64,000 nucleotides of DNA, taken from NCBI RefSeq assembly GCF_040712315.1, contig NC_134013.1:77196001-77260000 (forward strand). The letters are read 5' to 3'. Made by a program: the position numbers and the translations under genes. Each line of letters begins with the position of its first letter. Position 1 is the stretch's first letter. The stretch is from Castanea sativa (Eukaryota > Streptophyta > Magnoliopsida > Fagales > Fagaceae). The notes beneath the pieces are model-generated. The model saw nothing but the letters and a program-made list of their open reading frames with translations, searched no databases and was not told where the DNA came from. Shown in pieces: positions 11,816 through 23,867 of this stretch.

Positions 11816-12587
11816 CTTACTTATTTTTCATTTTTTCTCTACTTCGGAATTTGCGTGTAGGATATTATGCTAAAGGAAGTTTACTATAAAGAAGCAAAAT
11901 AATGGACACCCCCATTTAAGTTTTTGGTTCTCTTATGTAAGTTTTTATTTATTTTTTTTATATTCTCAATTTTTGAACTCTTTTGTTTATGTTTTCATTT
12001 TTAGTTTTGGTTACTGTATTTAATTTGTGAGTGTATTGATTTGTTCAATTAGACTATCACTAGGAAAAAATCGTTATTACAGAACTATTTTGTTTATTAT
12101 TTTTTGTGCTAGCAGCTAAGGCATAAATTAAATATAACCCAAAAATGAATCAAACCCATTCCATATCTCATAATAATAAATTAATACGAAACACAAAGAG
12201 AATTTTAAAATATAAAAATAGATAAACACTTAAAAAGTCTAAACTCTAAACAATCAAAACTTAAAGTAATTTTTTAATTAAAATTATTTACTTATTTTAC
12301 AATTTATTATTAATATTTGTTTAATAATTTAGTTTTAATTATTTTAAAAGTTTTGAACTTACATATGAATTTTTATCAAGTCATGCTTTGCATGGGAATA
12401 ATACTAATATTTAATATGTTACGACTCAAGAAAACTAGTCTAATCAATTAAGGCTTCTTGTAGTTGTTAATAAATCTCAGATTAGATATAAGACTTGACA
12501 CATACTCAACCAATATTTACTAGGGGTGTCAAATGAGTGGGTTTGAGTATAAGAAATTCATTTACCCATTTACTTAAATTAAGGATA
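11816..12587. other. intergenic, no gene recognised
   Basis: AT-rich DNA between the BSD-fragment element and the SINE cluster. No supportable feature. Confidence 0.4.
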
Positions 12588-12598
12588 TCGCATAGTAG

Positions 12599-12621
12599 AT
12601 TTTTTTTTTATTTTGAGAAAC
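12599..12621 (-). mobile_element. poly(A)-tailed micro-insertion
   Basis: A 23-nt insert, mostly T and ending GAGAAAC, lies between TCGCATAGTAG (12588-12598) and TCGCATAATAG (12622-12632). GAGAAAC next to poly(T) is the reverse complement of the 3' end of a SINE plus its tail, so this looks like an extremely 5'-truncated SINE. Confidence 0.6.
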
Positions 12622-12640
12622 TCGCATAATAGTAGTTCTT

Positions 12641-12803
12641 TTTTTTTTTTTTTTATACAAGATATAATTTATTTTCTAGTATAATCTCAGTGTATATGTG
12701 TGTGAAACTCCCTCTTAGAGACTTGAACCCCGATTTTTGTCCCCCACACTCCACAAGCATTTATACTTGTGGAGTGACCACCGCACCAAAAGTACGCAGT
12801 AGT
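12641..12803 (-). mobile_element. tRNA-derived SINE
   Basis: Perfect 17-bp target duplication GCATAATAGTAGTTCTT at 12624-12640 and 12804-12820, with poly(T) at the left. Read on the minus strand the head contains a B-box-like GGGTTCAAGTC motif after TTGGTGCGGTGG. It shares the block CACTCCACAAGCA(C/T)TTATACTTGTG with the element at 14473. Confidence 0.88.
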
Positions 12804-12820
12804 GCATAATAGTAGTTCTT

Positions 12821-13780
12821 AAACATGCATGCAATGTGCATGCCCGTCAACAAATTAATAAAGAATAAAAAAAAATAGCTCTTAATTGAATATTTATTAT
12901 TCTTGAGCATGTCCTTTTATTTAGAAAAATTATTAGGTACTCTCGGAGTACCACAAATGCGTAGTCTCTCTCTCACATGAATAGTAGGTCTCACCTGAAT
13001 AGTAGGTCTCACCATAAATTTAATTAGTAAGACTCACCATTCATGTGAGATGAGGGAGTACGCATTTATAGAACTTTAGAAGTATACAATAATTTTCCAT
13101 CTATCTATCACAAAAAACGGAATTTTTGGAAACTTTCCAAGGAAAAAGAAAAAGAAAAAAAAAAGATAGAAACTTTCCCCCTAGCGTGCACTTGAGATTT
13201 TTCTAATCATTCTACTATTGGTTCTTCTGTTGTCGATAGAGCCGTGAAACCATCTATTGAATACTTCTAATTAATAGGGAACATGGGGACAAGGCCAACT
13301 CAATGCATTATTTACGAGGCCTAAGACAAGAAATTTTAATCATTTTTTAATACTAAATATTAATTAAATACTATGAATGAATTTCTATTGTATATTAATT
13401 TTTTTGTATTAAAACCGTTCTTGTTTTTTTAGACGTAAGATTGCTAATTAATTTTTTATATTTTTGTTTTATTTATATATATTTAAAAAATTATTAGAAA
13501 ATTTTTGTCAATAACTATTCAACACACTCATTATAATTTTTTTTTGGTGAAATAATTTATAGTTTCAATTGAGTTGGATTTCTATTGGCTCAATATTTTA
13601 AGAGCCTGCTTAGAGGTGGGGAAAAATGCAAAACTCACCTATGATTTTTTTTTCTTTGAAAAAAAAATGAAGAAAAAAAAAAGTATCATTTTACAATATT
13701 AATAGATTTTTAAACAATTTTGGAGGACTTTTGTTTACGCAAGTTAACATCCTTAAAAAAAAAATTTGTACAAGAGGCAC
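12821..13780. other. intergenic, no gene recognised
   Basis: AT-rich. A pair of near-identical AATAGTAGGTCTCACC units lies near 12978-13012. No gene seen. Confidence 0.4.
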
Positions 13781-14200
13781 CTTATAGCATTCCCATTGGC
13801 AAATGTAAATGGCATATGTAAGGAAAATTTAGCATAAATGTATAAAAAGAGCCAAGCAATTGGACTTGTAAAATCTTACAATTGCAAATTTTTTTGCAAT
13901 TGTGCTATAGTGCCATCCTAAATGGCACCGTTGCATTTTAGTAAAAATTATAATATATTTTAATTAATAAAGTGGAAGAGAGATGGGGGAGAAGAAAGAG
14001 AGAGAGAGAGTTGTATTAGAATATATTATATTATTTTAGTGGGTAATATATATTATTTTAATGAGTAGAATAGGAAAATAAAAGTTGGAATGTTGAATGT
14101 ATTATAAAATTGTATGGTATAATTAATAAAGTAGTTTTTTGGGATAATAAAATAGAATAAGATGACATTTTTCATTGTGAATGGTCTAAGGTCTTAGGGG
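13781..14200. mobile_element. probable MITE
   Basis: The block begins near TAGCATTCCCATTGGCAAAT and ends near TTCATTGTGAATGGTCTAAG. The interior has a TTGCAATTGTGCTA palindrome, a (GA)n tract near 13996-14010 and AT-rich repeats. This composition is common in old non-autonomous DNA elements. The boundaries are not proven. Confidence 0.35.
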
Positions 14201-14472
14201 GTGTCGTGTGTCCTTGAATATCAGAGAAATGTCTTTTGTGCAAGATCTGGCTTTGGTGATTGTGATAGAATTTAGAATTTAGAATTTTTTATTTTATGCC
14301 TCTGTGGTTAGATCTAGGAGAGCATAAATGGATTTGGCTATATTATACTATTGTTGATTTGTTTCTAGTTTATTCTACTTGTTTCTAGATTATACAATTG
14401 TTTTTTTTTTTTAAAGTTTTCTCTAGGAGATTGTGTTCATTCCTACCACACACACACACACATATATATTAC

Positions 14473-14632
14473 AAGATAAAAATTTTTCTCTAATCTAATC
14501 TAAGTTTATGTGTGTGTGAAGTTTCCTCTTGAAGACTTGAATTTCAACCCTTACCCCCTCCCCCGAACACTCCACAAGCACTTATACTTGTGAGCTAACC
14601 ATCGCACCAAGGGTTACGGTAGTAATCCCACC
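14473..14632 (-). mobile_element. SINE related to the 12641 copy
   Basis: Shares the tRNA-like head with the 12641-12803 element (CACTCCACAAGCACTTATAC and a B-box-like stretch) in the same orientation. A 9-bp ATATATTAC lies at 14464-14472 and 14633-14641 and may be the target duplication, but it is low-complexity. No clean poly(A) tail is visible. Confidence 0.6.
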
Positions 14633-14698
14633 ATATATTACTTGGAACCTAGTTTTATTTCTTAGCATTAAAATTTTCCAATTTATTCCCCAAACCAT

Positions 14699-14723
14699 CC
14701 CCCCCCCCCCCCCCCCCCCCCCC
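14699..14723. repeat. poly(C) tract of 25
   Basis: Twenty-five consecutive C on the plus strand, very unusual in this AT-rich window. The complementary strand is poly(G), able in principle to form a G-quadruplex. The length may be imprecise in an assembly. Confidence 0.9.
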
Positions 14724-17340
14724 AATAAAGAAGGGTTTGGTCCTTCATTGCTCCTATGACTTTTCTACTGTGCTTGGAGCCATGGATTTATGTAAGTCAG
14801 AAATATGGTTATTTTGTTTTCACTTGGTGAGGCTGATCTGGCAAAACAAATGCTTCATTATAATGGTTTTTGAGTGATATGCAAATCATGAATCATCAAT
14901 CGTGAGAAACTAATTCAAATATTCATCTATTATATTGTTAAGGTGATATTAATCACATTAATTATCATACCAATTTATAAACATTTTGTAAAATTGGATT
15001 CATTCATGCATTCATATACAACAAGGTGACATTTATACTAGCTTTTATTAAGTACAATCCGTAGCATGCATAAAAGAGAAAATACTACAATATTTGTGAT
15101 ATACCATGTGTTAATGATGACACCATTATGTATTAACGTAATTATAAGTACAAGAAACCTTAACCATTAATCTGGTAAGGCAAAAAAGCATTATCACATC
15201 CCCTTGTTTATCTCTTTACACAAGTCAATGAAATGAATGGCCTATCCCACCAACACATAATCCTGCAAACACACATAGACACCAAAAGAAGAAGAAGAAG
15301 AAGAAGTAGAAGATATCCTACCTGCTTCTGAAAGCACCTTAGACGATCTTCCTCAATCTTTAGAATGGTTGAGAATTTTTTTTTTCCTTTTTTTTTTTTT
15401 GGAATTTATATTGTAGTGCAAGCTTTGGTTGTACAACAGTCACGTCAAAGTTTGTTTTCCAGCTAAAAGAAAAAATTCCATAGGCAGCAGCTAGCTGCTG
15501 TTAAAAGGATTGTTGTTCTCTCATCTCTATACGAAGATCTCTTCTTTTCTCTCTTTTCTTTCTGTTTTTGTCTAATGCTCTCTTCTTATTTTCCATCTCT
15601 TTGTTCCTCCGATTGCCAAGGATTAATTACACCCTCCTTATTTCAATGGACCATGCATAAGCCTTAATTTTAGCAAGAAAACATGGAAATTTGATGAGAG
15701 ATAATGATCCATATGGCACATTGATATTTGATACAGTTAAAAGTGTTTGACTCAATGATTAAAAATCATAGCCCTCTTTTTTTTCTTTTTAATGAAGGGT
15801 AAAACTTAGGTATGGTTAATTCTTTTGAGTGTTATACATTAGAATCGCCAATTAACTTCAATAATTTAAACCACATGAATTAAGTTTGTTCATTAGTTAA
15901 TACAATAATGTAGTTGAATTCAATTGAGCAAAAAAAAAAAAAAGATATAGCATTTAAGAAATTGTAATTAAAGTTTGTCTTAAAATGAATTTATACGTTT
16001 TTCTGTTGTCAAAATCCTTTGACCCTTTCAACCTCATTATGACCACAAAAAATTTGTAAATGAATGGTTACAGCTAAAATATAAATCCTTCATTTCATTT
16101 TGTGTGTTCCGCTTTTTACTCTACCAATTAAAACTTGTCGTTGAAGATTTGTATTCATTAATACTATATCGTACATGTACAACTTTCCATGAAAAACAAA
16201 TTTACATCATATGTAGGGTTGGCCTTTTGAACTTTCATGAGACAAACTTAATTTGAAGAATCATGCAAAGGGATATTTAGTAAAAAATTAAAGAGGAAGA
16301 AAAGAAACAATTTATCCAAAAAGGAGGAGGAAGAGAGAAGAATAAAGAATTGAGGTAGAATGTGGAAACATATGGAGTTTGTTTTATTTATTTATGAATA
16401 CATATGAGGCTTTACACAAGCACCCCTATGCCCCTCAAGTGAATATGAAAATGGAAAACAAAAAGTCTCATGGATCTTGCAAATCAAGTGATAGTTTAGG
16501 ATAAATATTTAAAATTTATCCAAACTTTATAACAATAAAAAATATAAAAACCAAGTTATTTATAAATAGTTTGGGCTCAATTTGGGAAAAAAAACATGTT
16601 TATTTTTGTTCATTTAGCAAAACAGCCAACTCAAGCTTAAATTTATGCTTGATATTTAAACAAACTGAGCTCAAACATAAAAATATACTTATAAACAAGC
16701 TTGAGAGTATGAGGCTTGGTTAAAATATACATAATAATATATGTTTTAATTTAGATTTTATAAATGTTCAAATATATTAATATATACATGAGATTAGATT
16801 ATATAAAGTTGGAAACAAGTTTATAAGATATCAAATGATTATTTGCAATTAATTAACAATATTAAATAGTCCATTCTATAGTAAAATTTATATATGTAAT
16901 AATAGGTAAAGTAGAGAGAAACTCAAATTAGAATTCCAAATTAGAGTTCCAATTTTGCGACATTTGTTCTAAAATATTTATTTTTAAAGAATTTTATTTC
17001 TTAATTTTAGAATCAAATGTGGGACAACATCATAAATATTCATCCAAATGAGTTATTAAGTACAAAAACCAAAGAGTCTAGAATAAATGAATCGTAAAAA
17101 AAAAAAGTGTTTCACAATAATAAATAAATATGGACAATTTACATTTTATACCTAATAATATTCTTACAAATTTTTTAAAAGAGTTAACAAAATATAAAAA
17201 TGACTATCAATAATGTTTAAATTATATATATATATATATATATGAATTATATTATGTATCTTATTGCATATCTTTAAGTATATCCATGCATATGCATGAG
17301 GTTACAAGCTAATTATATATAATGTTTAACAACACAAGTA
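14724..17340. other. intergenic, no gene recognised
   Basis: AT-rich DNA. It has a (GAA)n tract near 15287-15306, T-rich stretches near 15378-15400 and 15775-15792, and a half-copy of a MITE-like sequence near 16085-16165 related to the element at 37890. No coding region is supported. Confidence 0.4.
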
Positions 17341-18056
17341 TGGGTGCAACAATTTAATAAGATAGCAATGTCACATGTCATACTCACGGCCGAGAAGTCC
17401 AGTGCAGTTCCGAGGAGACCAACCCCTCGGACAGTAAGCTAGGGAGGCGAGCCATGGCCACATCACTAGCACATCATCAGAGGAGGCCACACTGTAGGGG
17501 AAGGACTTCAAAGAGGGGGCTAAGCCTGTTGTGTCTGAAGAAATGGAAGCTACCACCACATTAATTACACCCCACCAAACCCTTTAGCCGCATTTATGTG
17601 GAGAAGACCATTGAATAGTGTCGTCTTGGTTGCCACAACTTGCAGAAGATTTGGGGAAATGTCTGATAAGACAAGCACTAAGGTAGTGGCCTGCGTGATC
17701 AACAAATGAAGGGTCAAGATCAACGGAAAGAGGCTATATAATGTAAGAGGTCCTCTAGTAGAAGGAGGGATTGGGAAATTCATAGAGAAAAGACTGTAGC
17801 AACGGGAACTGAAATTGTAACTAAGTTTAAAAGAAATATATTCAAGAACCATTCTCCTCGGACTCCGCCGACGAAGGATTTCTTTGCATAGAGCTTGTCT
17901 TTCTTTACTTTCTTACCATCTTTAATCCACTATGCGCGTTGTTTGATCCATTGAAACCTAATTTTTAAGCCCACTCTCTACAAATTCATTGTGTTGGACT
18001 TTTGGACCTGAATCCTTCTACCTTTTGGGCTCAGGAATCAAAACTCTGCCCTTACA
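17341..18056 (+). repeat. 5' LTR of the gypsy element
   Basis: Ends TTACA immediately before the primer-binding site. A TATA-like TATATAA lies at 17735-17741. The last 120 bp (AAGCCCACTCTCTACAAATT, then a Pro/Leu-codon-like C/T-rich end and CCCTTACA) parallels the end of the solo LTR at 47909-48636. The start at TG 17341 is a guess from length; the 5' end may be missing. Confidence 0.65.
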
Positions 18057-18058
18057 AT

Positions 18059-18076
18059 TGGCGCCGTCTGTGGGGA
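18059..18076 (+). other. retrotransposon primer-binding site
   Basis: TGGCGCCGTCTGTGGGGA begins two bases after the LTR end. TGGCGCC-initiated sites at this position are typical of plant gypsy elements and pair with a tRNA 3' end. The sequence does not match the 3' end of the tRNA-Arg(CCU) gene in this window beyond the first bases. Confidence 0.8.
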
Positions 18077-18259
18077 AGCTCGAGTTTTGGTGAGATTAAT
18101 GTCCAGCTATGGTAGGTTCGGGGTCTAACTGGGAGGAGTTTGTTGGCTCTCAACGTCAAGACTAATTTCTTAATCTTGAATGAAGGAGGGATCGCGAGAA
18201 TAGTGTGCACACCACGTAAACTAGTAGAATTCAATCTCTAAGTAAGAGTCACGTCTCTC

Positions 18260-19480
18260 ATGAAAAGAATACTAGAAGCCTGCAGTTGGAGATCGACCGT
18301 CTGCGGAGGAGATTACGCTGCGAACGATGGAGAAAGACTCCTTCAAGCTCTGACCCTTCTTCTAATGACAATGGGGATGGCAGCTATAGGCCTAGGTCAA
18401 GAACTCCTCCCAGTGAGTCTTTTTCATATGATGAGGATCGCCATTATGAGTGCAGAAATAAGAGCCCGTCTCGCAAAGGTCTAGGAAACGATGCTATGAG
18501 TAAGGCGTTGAACCAAATCTCCAAATCACCTTTTACATGTAGAATTAAAGGAGGAAAACTTCCTCGGTGGTTTACTTAGCCAACATTCACCATGTACAAT
18601 GGTCGAACGGACCCCGTGGAGCATATGAGCCACTTCAACCAGAGAATGGTTGTTCACTCCAAAAATGAGGCCTTGATGTGTAAGGAGTTTCAGTCCAGTT
18701 TGGGGCCTGTGGCGATGAGGTGATTTGACGGCCTAGGGGAAGGCTCTATCAACTCCTTTAAGGAGCTTACTCGGGCATTTGGGGCTCGTTTTGTTACTTG
18801 CAGCAGGGTTCCTCGGCCTCTGGACTCGTTGTTATTTATGACCATGCAGGAGGGGGAGACCTTGAAAACATATTTTGACAAGTACTGGGAGATGTTCAAT
18901 AAGATTGATGGGAATTTTGACGACATGGCCATAAGGACTTTTAAATTCTGCCTGCCTGCCAAGCACGATTTGAGGAAATCTCTGACAAGGAAACTTGTTT
19001 GGAGCGTGTGTCAGCTCATGGATTGTATCAACGAGTACAAAAGGGTCGAGGAGGATCAGCAGCAAGGAAAATGAAAGGCTAAGGTGATCCCCCAGGAGCG
19101 GAGGGATTTCAGGTCGGATAGATACAATAGCTGTCGACCTTGGAGAGATTTTGCCGGGCACCCTGGCTTGACTGCCACCCAGATGGTTACTACCATATTT
19201 CGAAAAGCCGTGCATCAGGTATTGGAAAAAATTAAGAACGAGCCATACTTTAAGTGGCCAACTAAGATGGAAGGGGACCCCACGAAGCGCAACCAGAGTC
19301 TTCATTGCCAGTATCATCAGGAACGAGGGCACACTACTGAGGATTGTAGGACTTTGTGGAGCCATCTGAAGCAATTGGTTAAGGCGAGAAAGTTGAAGCA
19401 ATTTCTGTGTCAGCCCAATGGACAGGGTGGTCAGGCAGGGTTAAGGGTCAGAGAGATGCTTCTACAAGACCACCTCTAGG
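18260..19480 (+). pseudogene. gag remnant
   Basis: Broken frames encode the retrotransposon gag region. A capsid-like segment lies at about 18590-19075 (with a stop at 18721 and frame changes). A zinc-knuckle-like C-x2-H-x4-H-x4-C motif (in CQYHQERGHTTEDC) lies at about 19309-19350. Several stops and frameshifts mean it cannot make a full protein. This is an ancient genomic copy in the plant genome. Confidence 0.8.
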
Positions 19481-19559
19481 TACAATCTGTGTCATTCTTG
19501 CTACTTTGAGAATAACTGGTTCTCGACCATCCAGGGTGATGTCTGTAGCTCATCCATCT

Positions 19560-21600
19560 GCAAAGGGCTCGTCCCTTGATCCAAAGAGAGGTAGAATGGA
19601 AGTCCAGTCGGCTTTAAGCTTTTTTGAAGAGGATAAGGTTGGAACTTTACAGTCACATGATGATACCCTGATGGTCACCCTTAGGATAGGTGGGTACGAT
19701 GTGAAGAGAGTGTTGGTAGATCAAGGTAGCAGCGCAGAGATCATGTACCCTGACCTATTTAAGGGGCTGAAGGTGAGGCCCGAGGACCTGACTGTTGGAA
19801 ATCTGGTTTTGTATCTTATACAAAACATACAATGGAAGCAACAAACATGGATCTATTTCATTCATGATTGATAACATGCACAATGTAAATTTCAGAATTT
19901 AAGAATAAGATAGCGTATCTTAGTGCGGTGAAAGTCAAAACAAAATATTAGAAGTACTTGGGAACACTTTTAATCTTCACTCCAATTCCACTTTATGCCC
20001 AAAAAGTGTGGTCTCTCAATCAGTTTCCAATGGAGAATAAATGAGTGGTTTCACTCACTCATACACATCATTTCACAATGATGTCTCTCTTTTTTTTTTA
20101 TAAAAAATTATATATGTTTCTTTATTTATAACTAACTGATTATCTATTTGGGCTAGCCTCTTGGGCCTTTCTAATTGGGTTTTAGTGTGTGGCTTGGAGT
20201 GGGACCAAAAGGGACAAATAAGACACTAGCTCCAATGGGTCTTGGACTTTTCTGTCAACCCTTGACAAGTCCAAAGTTACCATTAATTATATTTAATATC
20301 ACTATATAAATATAATTGCACTCTAGGCCTTATTAATAAATTATATCCCAAAATTTTATTATACATGCAACCCCTTTATAAAATATTCATAGTAATACAA
20401 AGTCATGAATGTAGACTGCTACATTAAAGATTGCTACATCTTAATCCTTAAGTACCCAGTTTAATCCTTTAAGTTATTCATCATATATTTATGAAATCCA
20501 ATTTCGTAAATATATACTTTAGTATCTCCTTATTAAAGTGGTTAGGCCTAACACTTTGAATAACCAAACCCATTAAACTTATTTCAAGAGAATATTTTAT
20601 ATCTCCGTTAAGAGATTATAAATTCCATCTTGAGAATATATGTTCCATTAACACTAAATGTGGCTGCCTAAAATACTGAGGTTTTGATTGTGATTTTAAA
20701 TCTCACTCTTGATATATCAAAGCAACCTACACCTTATGATCAGGTCCATTATTCTCTCAGGATTAAGAGTTCATGCAAATAGAAGTCGTGAGATTTACTA
20801 TTCATTTGACAGTCGTTAGGAGAATAATAAATCTCACAGTGGTCCAGTTCAATATATCTTAACTCTTAAAACATATCAACATACCAACTAGAAGTCTACA
20901 CTTCTATGATCAAGACAAATTATCTTAGTTGATATGTTATAGTCTTCACTAGATAAAATGCCTAATTTCATCACTGACTACGAACTATAATTCTGAGTTT
21001 ACAAAGAACTTGTGATTTATATCTTTTGTGACTTTTCACATAAATCACATACTATACATCTCATAAACTATATAATAATGTCTAAATATTCATGTTAATA
21101 TTATTTTAAATAATAATAAAACAATTTTATTAATCTTAACATTAAGTCATACATAATGTTATAGATGAGATCATACAATAGGATTTAAGGGCACACGTCC
21201 CAACACTGACCTGCTATGATTCCCCTCTAATAGGGTTTGATGGGAAGATTGTCTTTCAGAAAGGCCAAATTCGACTACCCGTTCAGACAGGGACAGAGGT
21301 TGTGAAGGTGAACTTCATCGTGGTAGATGCCTACTACCCCAACATTGCTATTGTGGTAAGGCCTTGGCTTTACGCCATGGGAGCCGTACCTTCCACCCTG
21401 CACCTGAAGGTAAAGTATCCATCTGGGGATCCGATTGAGAAGCTGGTGGGGAGCCAATTTATGGCCAGGCAATGCATGGTGGCCGTGATTAGACATCAGA
21501 CTAGAGGTGAGTCCTCAACCTCTATAGGGCGGGACGATAGCAATCAAAGGTGCCAGTGTTGTCCGCGGAGGTAGAGGTAGAAGGGGCAAAGTGCGAGTAA
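19560..21600 (+). pseudogene. aspartic protease region, split by a solo LTR
   Basis: The left part (to 19792) has the retropepsin active-site region VDQGSSAE. The right part (from 21206) continues with the downstream protease/linker region (VVDAYYPN, RPWLYAMG). Between them lies a 1413-bp solo LTR flanked by a 5-bp duplication, so the break is an insertion and not a deletion. Confidence 0.8.
19793..21205. mobile_element. solo LTR nested in the gypsy protease region
   Basis: Begins TGTTGG and ends CCAACA (6-bp inverted termini, TG...CA). It is flanked by a perfect 5-bp duplication CTGAC at 19788-19792 and 21206-21210. There is no primer-binding site, polypurine tract or coding sequence inside. 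It has a TATA-like TATATAAA at 20303-20310. At 1413 bp it fits a single LTR left by recombination. It is unrelated in sequence to the host element's LTR. Confidence 0.9.
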
Positions 21601-21639
21601 CTAGAAAGAGTTGTTATTGGCGACGATGAGGAGAAATTC

Positions 21640-22816
21640 TTTTAGGTTGAAATTCAGCTGTCTCCTCGGGAGAGACAAAAGCTAATAGATTTTCTTAGAA
21701 AAAATATTGACATATTCGCGTGGAGCGCCTACGAAGCCCCTGGGGTGGATCCAAATTTCATTTGTCATCGTTTAAACGTTAATCCATTTGCCGTCCCCAA
21801 GAAGCAACCACCTCGACGCTCATCTAGGGAACATTCTAACGTTGTCAAGGGAGAAGTACTCAAGCTCAAGTAGGCTGGGGCCATAAAAGAGGTATTTTAC
21901 CTCGAATGGCTGGTCAACACAGTGGTGGTGAAAAAGAAATCTGGGAAGTTGCGAGTATGTGTAGACTTTACAGATTTAAATAAGGTCTACCCAAAGCACG
22001 CTTTCCCCCTACCTCGAATAGATCAATTAGTGGACGCAACTGTAGGCCATCCTCGGATGAGCTTTTTGGACGCCTTTCAGTGCTATCACAGATATTGTTA
22101 TCTCTAGACGATCAGGAAAAGACTACTTTCTTACACCCACTAGGAATTACCACTACAAAGTGATGCCCGTTGGATTGAAAAATGTAGGGTCTACCTACTA
22201 GAGGATGATGATCAGGATGTTTGAACCTCAGTTGGGCAAAAATATTGAGGTGTATATAGATGATATGGTGGTAAAGAGTAAAACAGAGTCTGAGCATATA
22301 GATGACCTCGGGAATATCTTCGAGATACTGAGGAAACACAAATTGCGCCTTAATGCCGCTAAGTGTTCTTTTGGCGTAGGCTCTGGCAAGAATCTGAGTT
22401 ATATGGTTACCCACCGTGGAATTGAAGTTGACCTTAATCAGATTAGAGCAATTAACAACCTGCAGCTTCCTCGAAATTCCAAAGAGGTCCAGAAGTTTAC
22501 AGGAATGACTGCCGCTTTAAACTGATTCATTTCTCGGTCAGCAGATAGGTGTAGGCCTTTCTTCCAATTATTACATAAGTAGAAGGAATTTGAATGGAAA
22601 GAGGAATGTTCCTTGGCCTTCCAGCGATTGAAGGAATATCTTTCTTGGCCACCTATTATGTCCAAGCCCGAGGAGGAGGAAGTTCTATTTGCCTACATTG
22701 TTGTGGCCTCACACGCGGTAAGTCTGGTGCTGATACGGGTTGATGATGGGGTACAGAGACCAGTTTATTATGTGAGCAAATCACTACATGAGGCAGATGT
22801 TCACTATTACCCTTAG
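21640..22816 (+). pseudogene. reverse transcriptase and RNase H remnant
   Basis: Conserved RT blocks in order: VNTVVVKKKSGKLRVCVDF near 21913, a DLN/LPRID block near 21980-22025, the catalytic YIDDMVVK near 22254-22277, and the LSYMVTHRGIEV block near 22395. RNase H-like sequence follows to about 22816. Stops (for example near 21871, 22104 and 22522) interrupt the frame. Confidence 0.85.
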
Positions 22817-23118
22817 AGAAGGCCATCTTGGTAGTAGTACATGCTACATGGAAGCTCCCACATTACTTCCAAGCTCACACTATTGTGGTTCTAACCCAAC
22901 TCCCTCTTTGATCACTGCTTCGGAAAGCTGAATACACAGCGAGGATTGCAAAATGGGGAACGATTCTAGGAGCTTTCAATATCAAGTATAAACTGTCAAG
23001 TCCTTGCAGATTTAGTGGCTAAGTTTGCCGAGCCTTCCCTAGAAGAAAATGGTGAAAGGTCGAATATGGATGGAAAATCAGTTGGGATAATCTCCTTGCA
23101 TGACCTCTATCTTGGAAG

Positions 23119-23550
23119 GTGTATGTCGATGGTGCAGCAAATCAAAGGAGATCAGAAGTGGGGCTAGTTGTAGTATCTCCTGAAAGGATCATCATTGAGA
23201 AATCCTTAAGGCAGGGTTTCTCGGCCACAAACAATGGAGCTGAGTACGAGGTTTTGTTGGTGGGAATGGCTATGGTTCAAAAAATGGGAGGAAGAACAGT
23301 GGAGATATTTTTAGATTCAAGGTTGGTTGTAGGCCAAGTAAAGCGAGAACTGGAAGTCAGGGACATGAGAATGCAGGACTATTTGAGTCAAGTTAGGCAC
23401 TTGCAATCAAGGTTTGAATCTTTCTCCTTACAACAAATCCCAAGGAGCAGAAACATGCATGCTGACTTTCTTTCCACCCTTGCAACCTCCTCGGCGCATA
23501 GTTTACCTCGGGTATCCTGGTTGAAGATCTATGCAAGCCTACTGAGATGA
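23119..23550 (+). pseudogene. second (archaeal-type) RNase H
   Basis: Open frame of 143 codons with VDGAANQ (first catalytic Asp), NNGAEYEVL (catalytic Glu) and LDSRLVVGQV (third Asp), ending after RSRNMHADFLSTLA. An additional RNase H between RT and integrase is a feature of the Tat lineage. Upstream and downstream frames are broken. Confidence 0.8.
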
Positions 23551-23867
23551 GAAAGTAGAGGGTCCTTATTCACCAAATCAGGGTAGGGCCTAGTTGGATG
23601 GATCCTATTGTGCTATTTCTTAGAGATGACATTTTGCTCGAGGAGAAGAGGAAGGCTGATAAAGTGCGAAGAAAAGCTCTTTGGTTGTGGTTGTCTGAAG
23701 ATTAAAAGTTATACAAGCGCTCCTTTTCTGGGCCGTATTTGCTATGCATTCATCCTGAGGCAGTGGACTCACTCTTAGAGGAGCTACACAAAGGGATTTG
23801 TGGAAGTCATACAGGGAGCAGGTCATTGTCTCACAGAGCCTTTACCCAAGGGTATTGATGGCCAAAT

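Noticed and set aside
18832..19401. A 189-codon minus-strand open frame
   Set aside because: It is antisense to the gag remnant, which has the family motifs on the plus strand.
19793..21205. A complete short retrotransposon
   Set aside because: No second LTR copy, primer-binding site or polypurine tract inside; a solo LTR explains the ends and the duplication.
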